Shown here piece by piece: positions 1 through 7,195 of a stretch of 11,774 nucleotides of DNA; within the stretch, counting starts at the first letter, position 1; each line of letters opens with the position of its first letter. The notes below the pieces were generated by a model. It saw nothing but the letters and a program-made list of their open reading frames with translations. It was not told where the DNA came from and did not search any database. The stretch comes from Rodentolepis nana (Eukaryota > Platyhelminthes > Cestoda > Cyclophyllidea > Hymenolepididae). The translations under genes were made by a program, and so were the position numbers. The DNA lies in NCBI GenBank assembly GCA_900617975.1, contig UZAE01012416.1, forward strand, positions 30,853 through 42,626, written 5' to 3'.

Positions 1-790
1 TTGTGTTGATGTGACACATGGAATTGTTTCATGAAATAGAATTGTCTACCATTCTAGCATTGAATTACCCTACCAGGAATACAATTAAGATAAGATAAAC
101 ATCTATTGCACATTTGTGCCACTTTCAAAAGTCACTTTAACAAATTATGCCCATGTGTTACTTGTTTGGCATTATAGCCCATTATTCGATCTTGCAATAC
201 CTAGTAGAACTGCCAATATATGGAGACCCGAAAATGGGGCTGGGGGTGGGAGAACCCAAGTCATCAAATAGACCATTCTATTAATTTCATAAAATAGTTC
301 AAACGAAACTCAAGTATGCTGACAATTGCAATGTGATTAGAAACTAATTCCTCTTCATAGCCATAAGCAAAATCAGAGATTCAATATTTTTGCTGAGGCA
401 AGAAGTTGCTTGATCACTCACATGCATTTCAGCGTATGGTGGTACAACTTGTGGCGCAGGGAGCAAGCGAGTTGGTGAGAGCAGTGAACTAACAGTCAAC
501 CATAAATGTCCTCTTGTTAAGAAAGACGGAGTTGTAAATTTTGAAATCTCCACAGATAAAGGCATTATCGCGGCATAGAAGCTTATGCTCCATACTCAAG
601 CATTGAAACAAGAAATAATGCCAACTGAACAGCTGAACGACTTTTCAACCCAAGTAATTTACCTAAAAATTGGGTCTTGAGTTCTAAACACTACTTTGTT
701 CATATTGAGTAGATATGTAATGAACATGGAAAAACTGAAGCAATGCGCTTATTCACATCAATTAATTTAACTGAAAACTTATTTTTTGTA
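1..790. other. Intergenic or intronic DNA, no supported gene
   Basis: AT-rich sequence with stops in all frames at short intervals. The longest open stretch, on the minus strand at 344-565, starts with an ATG and is followed by a GTGAGT-like donor inside the frame. It matches nothing I recognise and has no convincing acceptor. No RNA gene or repeat was seen. Confidence 0.5.
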
Positions 791-1092
791 TCTATATCAA
801 ATGGAAATCTTTATGATAGTCACCATTAGGCATTTATTTGGCTTCGGACTTCACAGATTGGAGAAACATCAAAGTGATAAAAAGTCGAGGGGGGGGGGGA
901 GGGATTCACAGATGTAAAAGAAACAGACACACAAAGGCAGAGAAAATGGTGAGGTGAGTACTGTGGAAATGGTCGAATATGGCATAGAGTAAGGTGATGG
1001 TAGTTTGAAGTCAGAAGTCAATAGACTCTTTTGCCGTATGAATATACGTTGCCCAGGGTGCATCATGTGCAGGTAAGTCTATCGCACACCCC
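791..1092 (-). mobile_element. SINE-like repeat, copy A
   Basis: Copy of the repeat family that recurs eight times in this window, lying with its head at the right. The right end reads as the reverse complement of GGGGTGTGCGATAGACTTAC, and the left end is the TATATCAAATGG side of the tail. Inside are the TTTGAAGTCAGAAGTCAA motif, the GAGTACTGTGGAAATGGTCG block and a run of G at about 890-899. The CACGTG core in the head has decayed to CATGTG. I found no convincing target-site duplication, so this is probably an older insertion. The copy is close to full length for the family, about 300 bp against 310-330 bp in the better copies. It carries no coding capacity. Short open frames through it in this and other copies are only passive translations of the repeat. 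Confidence 0.85.
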
Positions 1093-1559
1093 TATGAACC
1101 TGATCATAACTACTCTTGTATTGGACGACAGGAGCAGTTGCAATATGTCTTAATTTAACAGCACACACATACTTCAATGGGAATTCAAATTTTTCATTTG
1201 TGCATTGCATGCATTAGCACAAATTTGCATTAATTGAACTATTACAATTTCGTTAATTTAGTAAACATTACTTAGATGGTGACATTGACGACTATTTGGT
1301 ATCAGTCACATTCCAATACAATGAGCCTCGTCGCCAAAAATATGCTCCACTAATTTGACTACCAATAACAAAAAATTGAACAATTGTCATTCAAAGCTAT
1401 TGAGCGTAACATCGTTTTACTAACGGATTTCATCTCACAACACTTCGCTTGAACCGTCTACTATGAGGATATGACCTCATATCAGCTGCAGTTGTGCCAA
1501 TCCATCTCACATTCCCCATAAAATTTATCTTCTTCCCACTTATCAATGTTCAATTCGGG
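1093..1559. other. Intergenic DNA, nothing recognised
   Basis: AT-rich with no open frame of note, no repeat from the local family, and no RNA gene that I can see. Confidence 0.5.
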
Positions 1560-1830
1560 ATACACAATGAGCATATCTCCACGTGGTACAATTTCGAGGC
1601 ATTCACTAAACTGCAAAAAGTCTGCAAATCGTCAGTTGACTTCTGACACCAAACTACCATGACTTTACTGCATGACATATTCCACCACTTCCCGATACTC
1701 ATCTCATCTGTTTAATCTACCTTTCATTCTGCCTTCCTTAAAACTATGAATCAATCTTCGTTTCCAATCACCCTTCGACTTTTTGCGACTTTGATATTCG
1801 TCACTGACAATTGATATAAATGAATCACCT
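1560..1830 (+). mobile_element. SINE-like repeat, copy H (old, diverged)
   Basis: A degenerate member of the family with its head at the left. It retains TCTCCACGTGGT near 1575-1586, AAAAAGTCTGCAAATCG followed by CAGTTGACTTCTGAC at about 1617-1648, the CATGACATATTCCACCAC and CGATACTCATCTCATC blocks, CGACTTTTTGCGACTTTGAT near 1775, and an ATTGATATAAATGAAT tail at about 1810-1825. The region between about 1587 and 1612 has diverged strongly from the family head. Of the eight copies it is the most eroded, so the family has been active over an extended period. It lies 3' of the minus-strand F-box pseudogene. Confidence 0.75.
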
Positions 1831-2094
1831 TTGTAATTCTCAACTCTATCAGACACACTGGTGTATTGCTTGCACCCCATAGAGTGTCATCTCATTACCC
1901 CTAAAAGTTAGTATTCAAAAAGGACAATTTTGAAAAAAAATACAATTTTGAAGGAGGACTAAAGTCATTTTGGGTACAATAAAGTAGACCAAATGCAGGT
2001 TGAAGGAGAAGAGGTGGCCGTGTTGCGGATAAGAGTTTCACGAATCGGGAGATGAAGTGGTTGTTTTGGGATAGCCTTCAAGAGCATGGAGAGC

Positions 2095-2829
2095 TCAGGA
2101 GTTGTGAGAAGTCGGGAGAACTGTAAAATAAGTCCAATCAATAGGAACAGTGAAATCGAGGGTACCATCTTCAATCTTCTATATGCGCCAAACACGGCAC
2201 TTCCTTGATGGGAGGCTAAATGGGTAACTGTAGTATTTGCCTATGGATTCCCTTATCCAGTCCTCATTCGACATGACGTCTCTAGAAGGCTCAGTAACAT
2301 GGAGAATAAGAAGAGTTTGATCGGGTTTCACAAATGCCAAGTCGACCCACTGTGCATGGGGATCGAATATAACACCGATCACTAAATCCACATGGTTCGA
2401 ATGAGCAATGGTAAATCTACTAAGCTGAAGCAAATCATGAACTTGAACACTTTGAATTTGAAAATAGCCTCTTTCCAGTTCGTCACTATAAAATATTATT
2501 ATTGAGTGGGTGTCTATCAGACAGGGAACGCGACTCCATAGACTTCACCTCAGGAGCATGATGTCGAATAGCGCGCACTTTATCTATGCATAGATCAAGC
2601 TCATTTACCGGTTGAAATAGTGGAAATAGTTTTCGATCGACCCATTTACTATTCTTCACGTGATCTTGAAGAAGCCGTTTTATTGTAGGGTACTTGAGAA
2701 TATCATCCCAATCTGGAATGACAGAGGAAGCATTTACGAGATCTGGAACTTCCACAAATCGCAAACTCGCTTGATCACTGCCATGTTGAGGCAACCGATG
2801 GATTTTGTAGCCCATGCAGATAGTTGGGC
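2095..2829 (-). pseudogene. F-box-like gene, frameshifted and nonsense-containing copy
   Basis: A diverged relative of the plus-strand gene at 4211-5014, read from 2829 downward. The F-box part begins KAQLSAWATKS, then loses one base near 2755-2762 relative to the relative, so the rest of the F-box (PDLVNASSVIPDWDDIL) continues in the next frame. That frame runs through a well-conserved middle (NELDLCIDKVRAIRHHAPE) to a stop near 2486. A second frame change lies at an AATAATAAT run (about 2480-2505). After it the C-terminal domain is strongly conserved (TLLILHVTEPSR, MSNEDWIRESIG). An in-frame TAG at 2179-2181 replaces a GGG glycine codon. The next 27 codons still align with the relative, and the copy ends at a TGA (2095-2097) in exactly the homologous position. 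The start matches the intron-exon boundary inferred in the relative. An unrecognised spliced or sequence-error explanation for one lesion is possible, but three lesions argue for a pseudogene. Confidence 0.75.
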
Positions 2830-2872
2830 CTTAATTAATAACAGAAAAATAACAAATAAAAGCAGAGAACAA
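2830..2872 (-). other. Putative intron 3' end upstream of the F-box pseudogene exon
   Basis: A 43-base pyrimidine-rich stretch ending in TTAATTAAG just before the first homologous codon. It aligns without gaps to 4168-4210 in front of the plus-strand relative, with about 33 of 43 bases identical. This is what a shared intron end with an AG acceptor would look like. No cDNA evidence is available here, so the acceptor is inferred. Confidence 0.4.
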
Positions 2873-3019
2873 AGAAATGCATCCAATTTCTACTAGCACA
2901 CCCTGCTTACAATTAGGCAAGCAAGAGACCAAACGACTCACCATTCTAGGACTATCTACTCAGTCAAATAATGGTTCACGATTCAAGAAGCAAATAATTA
3001 TTTTTTACCATTAATAAAT

Positions 3020-3329
3020 GGGGTGTGCGATAGACTCACCTCCACGTGGTGCACCCTGGGCAACGTATCTTCGTACGGCAAAAAAGTCTATAAACCGGTA
3101 GTTGACTTCTGACTTTAAACTGCCATGACCCCACTGCATGTCATATTCGATCTCTTCTACAGCGCTCGTCTTACCTTTTATCTACCTTCGTATTTGAAAC
3201 ACTCTTCTGTCCCCCCTCTCGACTTTCCTTCACTTTGATGTTCTTTCCCCTCTGTGACGCCTGAAGTCAACTTAAGATCTAATGATAATCATCAAGACGC
3301 CTGCCATTTGATATAAATAAATAATAAAA
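3020..3329 (+). mobile_element. SINE-like repeat, copy B (full length)
   Basis: A near-complete copy with its head at the left and its tail at the right. It opens GGGGTGTGCGATAGACTCAC, followed by the CTCCACGTGGTGCACCCTGG core, and has TAGTTGACTTCTGACTTTAA at about 3100. It ends CGCCTGCCATTTGATATAAA and an (ATAA)-like tail to about 3329. The flanks ACCATTAATAAAT (3007-3019) and ACCATTTATAATT (from 3330) agree at 11 of 13 positions and may be an eroded target-site duplication. Known features of SINEs that fit are the defined 5' end, the simple-repeat tail and the short non-coding body. I see no convincing tRNA-type A and B boxes, so the origin of the head is unknown. It sits between the two inverted F-box copies. 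Confidence 0.88.
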
Positions 3330-3510
3330 ACCATTTATAATTCTTTCAAGGTCACCATAACCAACTACAACAAGTTTTTGTGGCGTGCTTAAAGCTTAGG
3401 TCAAACATTTTATGACTTGAAATCGCCTCATCCCCAAGTGATATTTTGGTTGTGCTAAATTTATAAGCAGTTTGCGGTAGTACAATTAAAACAATTTTTT
3501 TCTATTTTAG

Positions 3511-3567
3511 TTGCCTGGTGGAAGTGAGACATGACGGAATCGACGCCTGAATGCCTCTGGAGACTAG
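3511..3567 (+). CDS. Candidate first coding exon, unknown gene
   Basis: A 57-base segment bounded by a strong acceptor (a T-rich tract ending TTTTTTTCTATTTTAG) and a strong donor (CTAG then GTAAGTGAG). All three frames carry stops if read from the acceptor, but an ATG at 3531 opens a frame to the donor (MTESTPECLWRL plus one base). It would therefore have to be a start exon with 20 bases of leader. It lies upstream of and on the same strand as the F-box exon at 4211. However, it ends with one carried base, whereas the exon at 4211 needs none, so a direct join would put the F-box out of frame. It could belong to another transcript, need an intervening exon, or be chance. Confidence 0.25.
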
Positions 3568-4167
3568 GTAAGTGAGAGCGTCGGTAAATACGTTTTCCCC
3601 TTTTCATGCTTCGCAAGTATTCCTTACTGTAGGTAGACTGCAGTTGAGTGTTGAATGATGGCTTGGTGTATTTTTGTCATATCTCATATCGACTTACAAT
3701 CGACGCAAAAGATATCAAATTTAGAGCAGGAAGAAATTGGCTTAATATTGCCAAAATTGCAGAAATGCCTTTATAGCAACAGTTGAAATGCTGCATTTCT
3801 GGGCAAGAAAGGAAAGAAGTAATTGAACTATAGCCATACACTCACTTGGAAGCGAGGAAACGCATTTCACATTACCTTTTTATAACTTAACTTTATAAGC
3901 TTCTGAACGCTCTTGGAGTTCTTGCGGGAAATGGAATTCAATACTTGCGCATTTTAAATTTGCACTAGTACCATCTGGGCACGATAACGTGGTATCCGTC
4001 AGTTGGTGGACACTGTCAGTTCCTGTGGTACATTGCTTAGTCCACGATGAGTGCTGATGATAAATTGGTATAAATTCGTTTTGCAAAAACGTGCTTGCCA
4101 AATCAAATCGGTGCCCACAACTTAGCTAAAATTTGGACTTTTGATGAGGAACGTGGTTAACGCACAG
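3568..4167. other. Non-coding stretch, nothing supported
   Basis: AT-rich sequence between the candidate exon and the F-box exon. The minus strand is open at 3880-4101 for 74 codons without an ATG at its start. It encodes a two-cysteine segment (SCPDGTSANLKC) that I do not recognise. I do not call it a gene. Confidence 0.4.
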
Positions 4168-4210
4168 TTGTTCTTTGACTTTAATCATTATTTTCCTGTT
4201 ATTTTTCAAG
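4168..4210 (+). other. Putative intron 3' end before the F-box exon
   Basis: A pyrimidine-rich run ending CTGTTATTTTTCAAG, followed at once by the first codon homologous to the minus-strand relative. The open frame continues upstream only from a TTG codon, with no ATG, so the reading frame most likely enters here by splicing. The same 43 bases are recognisable upstream of the inverted copy. Confidence 0.45.
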
Positions 4211-5014
4211 ACCCAACCATCTGCAATCGGAAAGAAAACCATCGACTGCCTCAGCAAGGCGTTGATCACACGAATTCGCGAGTATTTGGATGTACTAGAT
4301 CTCATGAATGTGTGCTTGGTCATTGGAGGTTGGAAGGGTGTGCTCAAGGATCCGGCAATGCAAGCATGTCTCGAGAACTATGTGAGAAATATCGAATGGC
4401 TTGATGGTAAGCTATTTCAACTTTTTCGATCTGCCAATGAGTTAGAGCTTTGCCTGGATAAAGTGCACTCCATCCGCTACCACGCCGCTGAGGAGAAGAA
4501 GGTGAGGCTATCACGATCCCAATCCGATGGACTCCCAAAGACCACCACCACCACCACCACAACTACCGCCTCCTCCAAGTGTCCTGTTTATTTGCGATTA
4601 TTTAATAAGAATAGTATTAGTAGATTGCTGGTTCAATGGGAGCATGATAAGATCATTAATATCATAGAGCGTAGTGGTTTTACAGTCACCGATTCTCACG
4701 CAGTGTATTTACTGGTGATTGTTATATTTGATGCTGTTGTGCAGATGGAGTGTCAGGAACTTGTGTCAAACCCAGTGAAGCCAAGGCACACTCTTCTAAT
4801 TCTCCATGTAACTGATCCCTCAAGGCACAGTGGCATGTCGAATGAGGAGTGGATAAGGGAGTCAGTGGGCACTTGGTACAGTCGCCTTATTAGGCTTTCA
4901 TCGAGAAAGTGGCGAATTTGGCGTATAGGGAAGAAGAGATGCGCACCTCTCGACCTCACCGCTCCCATGAAGTGGGCTTCTAGTATGGTTGGCTCATCTT
5001 CTCACAGCTCCTAA
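4211..5014 (+). CDS. F-box-like protein, last exon (267 codons)
   Basis: An open reading frame of 267 codons from a likely splice acceptor to a TAA. Residues about 14-51 fit the F-box pattern: a leading leucine, then RIREYLDVLDL, a V-x-L-V pair, the tryptophan of GGWKGVL and a DP. The usual proline after the first leucine is missing. Known F-box proteins bind Skp1 through this segment and present substrates to a cullin ubiquitin ligase; that role is inferred here. A second conserved block (NELELCLDKVHSIRYHAAEE, about 76-95) is followed by a basic-serine linker, nine threonines (111-119) and a C-terminal domain I cannot name. That domain has TLLILHVTDPSR, MSNEEWIRESVG and a basic RKWRIWRIGKK stretch. 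There is no transmembrane segment in the exon. The first exon or exons are not identified, and the earliest in-frame ATG lies inside the F-box, so the start is outside this exon. No canonical AATAAA is seen just after the stop. The frame is intact where its inverted relative is broken, which argues that it is the functional member. Confidence 0.65.
   Translation, partial: TQPSAIGKKTIDCLSKALITRIREYLDVLDLMNVCLVIGGWKGVLKDPAMQACLENYVRNIEWLDGKLFQLFRSANELELCLDKVHSIRYHAAEEKKVRLSRSQSDGLPKTTTTTTTTTASSKCPVYLRLFNKNSISRLLVQWEHDKIINIIERSGFTVTDSHAVYLLVIVIFDAVVQMECQELVSNPVKPRHTLLILHVTDPSRHSGMSNEEWIRESVGTWYSRLIRLSSRKWRIWRIGKKRCAPLDLTAPMKWASSMVGSSSHSS
4541..4567 (+). repeat. ACC triplet run encoding nine threonines
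   Basis: Six ACC codons followed by ACA, ACT and ACC, inside the linker between the two halves of the F-box protein. The inverted relative has no threonine run at this place but an AAT run encoding asparagines, so the linker appears free to gain and lose triplets. Confidence 0.8.
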
Positions 5015-5156
5015 CCCCACCTTATCCACCACGTACTAGAAGGCCGTCCAACATGAGCTACCTCTTCTCCATCCACCTGCCTGTGTTTTATTTTTGCTTT
5101 TGTTTTTTGTACATGAAATAACATTTATTTAATCATTAATTAACTTAAGGAGTAAT

Positions 5157-5279
5157 AGGGTGGCACTCTACGAGGTGTGGGCAATGAGCCACGGTGTGGC
5201 CTATGGAGATGTCAACTGCATCCAAATGCTGCATGCCATCCGACACCACGCTGATGAGAAGAAGGCCTTTGCTTTCTGA
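5157..5279 (+). pseudogene. Fragment of a third F-box family member
   Basis: A short open stretch ending in TGA at 5277-5279. Its last 23 codons match the middle block of the family: CIQMLHAIRHHADEKK against CLDKVHSIRYHAAEEKK in the intact gene and CIDKVRAIRHHAPEVK in the inverted copy. The base-level match is clear from about 5217 to 5264, with one codon missing. Upstream of it the frame reads EVWAMSHGVAYGDVN and only loosely resembles the family. No F-box segment or C-terminal domain is present nearby. It lies about 140 bases after the stop of the intact gene on the same strand. It could be a remnant of a tandem duplicate or an alternative terminal exon. Confidence 0.5.
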
Positions 5280-5827
5280 ATAACAGCGAGAATAACACTC
5301 AATAAGATGCATGTTTTTTATGGTTAGTTCTCATTTTGGGGTTCTTCGTCCAACATTGGCTGCAGTGGAGTCCACTTACTAGGGCGGCAAACTGGCTGGG
5401 CATTAGACGGCCGTTTAAGTGTCAACTTAGTGTTTCTGACAGATTGAAAACTAATTGGGAAGACAAAATTGACTGTATCGGTGAAAGCGAGAACATGAAG
5501 TTGTGTTTGACAAATGAGCTCCTAATGTACTAAATTTTTGTTATCCACCACCCAAGGTAGACCACCGCAGTACCTTGATTGCAGATAGGAACATTGGTTT
5601 CGGTTTTTCTTCTCCAATGCGTTTCACGGTTTGCTTGAGCTTGTGTTATATCTGAAGAAGTAACTAATTGGGATCGAAACGGATTTTCGGATTCACAACT
5701 AAGTTTGTTCTTTCCACTATTAGCATGACGCCGACGACAAAGAGTTGAATATGGAGGCGGGCTGGGGAAGAATCCTTCAAAGATTCACATTTGCTAACCA
5801 TCTCTATTCATCATACCCTTGTTCCAG
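5280..5827. other. Stretch without a supported gene
   Basis: An open frame at 5336-5533 begins at a TTG and has no ATG near its start. I see no match to the F-box family in it. At 5709-5723 there is a plausible acceptor (TTCTTTCCACTATTAG) followed by an open frame starting HDADDKELNMEAGWGR. No acceptable donor follows before the next acceptor at 5827, so no exon is called. Confidence 0.4.
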
Positions 5828-5874
5828 GACAAATTTGGAACGCAAATCTATATGAGGTTCTCGGCGTCTGAGGA
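5828..5874 (+). CDS. Candidate internal exon 1, unrecognised gene
   Basis: A 47-base exon between a pyrimidine-rich acceptor (CATACCCTTGTTCCAG) and a GTAAGC donor. The frame DKFGTQIYMRFSASE plus two bases has no stop and a composition typical of real protein. It ends with the two carried bases GA, which the G at the start of the next candidate exon completes to a glutamate codon. I do not recognise the protein. Splice signals of this quality do occur by chance, but two adjacent exons with matching phase, both open, make a real gene or its remnant more likely. Confidence 0.4.
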
Positions 5875-5975
5875 GTAAGCAAAATCCCTTTCGTTTTCCA
5901 TTAAATAATAATATTCATCTGGAGTATATATGGGTCATATCTTTACTACGATCCAATCAACTTGGCTTGATTTAG

Positions 5976-6053
5976 GAGTACTGTCGCAAATACAGCTAGC
6001 GCATTAAGCAGCACCTTGATCGGGCAGGACTATTATTATACTATTGAAAAGTT
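5976..6053 (+). CDS. Candidate internal exon 2, unrecognised gene
   Basis: A 78-base exon with acceptor TTGGCTTGATTTAG and donor GTAAGT. Joined in phase to 5828-5874 across a 101-base intron, it reads STVANTASALSS, then TLIGQDYYYTIEK and two carried bases TT. A further candidate acceptor at 6260 (TTTCATTCAG) would complete the TT to leucine and add six codons before a TAA at 6280-6282. That would be an unusual but possible C-terminus. I cannot assign a family. The run of three tyrosines is a useful search handle. Confidence 0.4.
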
Positions 6054-6260
6054 GTAAGTAGTATTTGTAGCTCCAGCAATTTGTGGATTGAAGGGAAAAG
6101 ATGGTGGAATTAGGGGGTACCTTGTAAATGTGAGTCCAACTTCTCCTCCTGCGCAATTTCCATACACACAGTGTGTCTTCAACCAAATTAAATTCTATTT
6201 TGCCATTGGATTTCTATATTATCGATTGTTCTTACGTTCGTCATGCCAAATTTCATTCAG

Positions 6261-6550
6261 GTACCAAAAAATTTGCTCTTAAACACAATTTATGCGCAAT
6301 ATTTGGCAATATGTGTGAGCCATTATCAAATCAACTTGACTGGAAAAATCGAACAAAATCGGCTGAGCAAAAATGTGGTTGTATAAAACAAGTGAATCTC
6401 CGAAGGCATTTGCAAAGCTTCTTATGGCACAATAACCTTCTAAACGTCCAATCGATTTGTATAGCTTTTGAAGAGCTGCTTCATAAGGTATTGAGAAATC
6501 ACCAACGATTGCGGAACTCCGCAAACGAATTGAGGGACCAAATTGACTGA
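6261..6550 (+). CDS. Candidate terminal exon, unknown protein
   Basis: An acceptor-like TTTCATTCAG is followed by an open frame of 95 codons (after two carried bases) ending in TGA at 6548-6550. There is no ATG near the acceptor, so it would be an internal-to-terminal exon. The protein is basic, with a cysteine-containing middle (EQKCGCIKQVNLRR) and a C-terminal part (FEELLHKVLRNHQRLR, then SANELRDQID) that could be helical. It does not share phase with the exon ending at 6053, for which the same acceptor would give a quick stop in another frame. The hydrophobic spacing of FLWHNNLLNV faintly recalls the local F-box segment, but too weakly to claim. Confidence 0.25.
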
Positions 6551-6853
6551 GCTATGATTGCAGAAAGCCAGCCACTCTTTTTAATTTAAAATTTTCAAAC
6601 GCATTTTACGTGCTGTCACTTGAGTGATAACAACTTGAATGTGCGGAAATTATAATTCTCTACTTATAGGCTCCCAAAGAATACAATGTGGTGGGATGGG
6701 GTGTGAGAATGTTGCATGTCTGCACTCATAAGAGCGGCAATATTTGAGGAAACATTGCGTCAATTTTGAACCTGCAACGACTAATTAAATAAGTTTTTGT
6801 CAAACAGTGGCTATTGCATATCATTCACTGTAACAAATATGCGTTATTAGTTA
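6551..6853. other. Intergenic DNA, nothing recognised
   Basis: AT-rich sequence without open frames or repeat copies, up to the left target-site duplication of repeat copy C. Confidence 0.5.
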
Positions 6854-6865
6854 AAGTTATAAAGT
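6854..6865. repeat. Left target-site duplication of copy C
   Basis: AAGTTATAAAGT, repeated exactly at 7184-7195 on the other side of the element. Confidence 0.85.
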
Positions 6866-7183
6866 GTATTTATTTCATATGGCAGGCATTTTGATAGTTA
6901 TCATTAGCCCTTTAGTTGACTTTGGGCTTCACAGAAGGGAGGAACACTAAAGTGAGAAGAATTCGACAGGGGAAAAGAAGAGCGATTCACAGATGTACAC
7001 GACAGGCAGACACAAAGACAGAGAAAAGGCTAGATGAGTACTGTGAAGGGGTCGAACATGACATACAATGGGGTCATGGTAGTTTTAAGTCAGAGGTCAA
7101 CTGCCTGTTAATATAATTTTTTTGCGGTATAAGTATACGTTTCCAAGGGTGCACCACGTGGAGGTAAGTCTATCGCACACCCC
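6866..7183 (-). mobile_element. SINE-like repeat, copy C (full length, 12-bp TSD)
   Basis: A complete copy, head at the right, bounded by a perfect 12-base direct repeat. The left side is the tail (GTATTTATTTCATATGGCAG on the + strand). The right side is the head with CACCACGTGGAGGTAAGTC and CGCACACCCC. The GTCAGAGGTCAAC motif and the GAGTACTGTGAAGG block lie between. The exact duplication gives the element's boundaries and length (318 bp), and is the hallmark of insertion by target-primed reverse transcription, as known for SINEs and LINEs. The tail has lost the long (ATAA) run. It ends about 108 bases upstream of the TATATAAG at 7292. Confidence 0.92.
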
Positions 7184-7195
7184 AAGTTATAAAGT
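7184..7195. repeat. Right target-site duplication of copy C
   Basis: AAGTTATAAAGT, identical over 12 of 12 bases to 6854-6865, directly after the element's CCCC head end. Confidence 0.85.

Noticed and set aside
344..565. Open frame of 73 codons with ATG on the minus strand
   Set aside because: No recognisable motif, no convincing acceptor, and an open stretch of this length is expected by chance in about 12 kb read six ways. A GTGAGT inside it was noted but is not enough.
1965..2195. Minus-strand frame whose second ATG starts a signal-peptide-like MVPSISLFLLIGLILQFS
   Set aside because: It overlaps the end of the F-box pseudogene in another frame. The homologous reading frame through the same bases explains the sequence better, and the hydrophobic stretch arises from its T-rich codons.
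2390..2406. GGTTCGAAT resembling a tRNA B box
   Set aside because: It lies within the conserved C-terminal coding part of the F-box pseudogene, with no A box or cloverleaf around it.
2660..2896. Plus-strand open frame opposite the F-box pseudogene, with a similar antisense frame at 4126-4347
   Set aside because: The two antisense frames resemble each other only because the sense strands are homologous. They are shadows.
3880..4101. Minus-strand open frame with two cysteines in a SCPDGTSANLKC segment
   Set aside because: It begins at TTG rather than ATG, no family is recognised and no good splice sites flank it.
4141..4404. Second plus-strand frame overlapping the start of the F-box exon
   Set aside because: The F-box pattern and the conserved downstream blocks are in the other frame. 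This one stops inside the domain.
5336..5533. Plus-strand open frame after the third F-box fragment
   Set aside because: It starts at TTG, shows no family resemblance and has no splice signals to support it as an exon.
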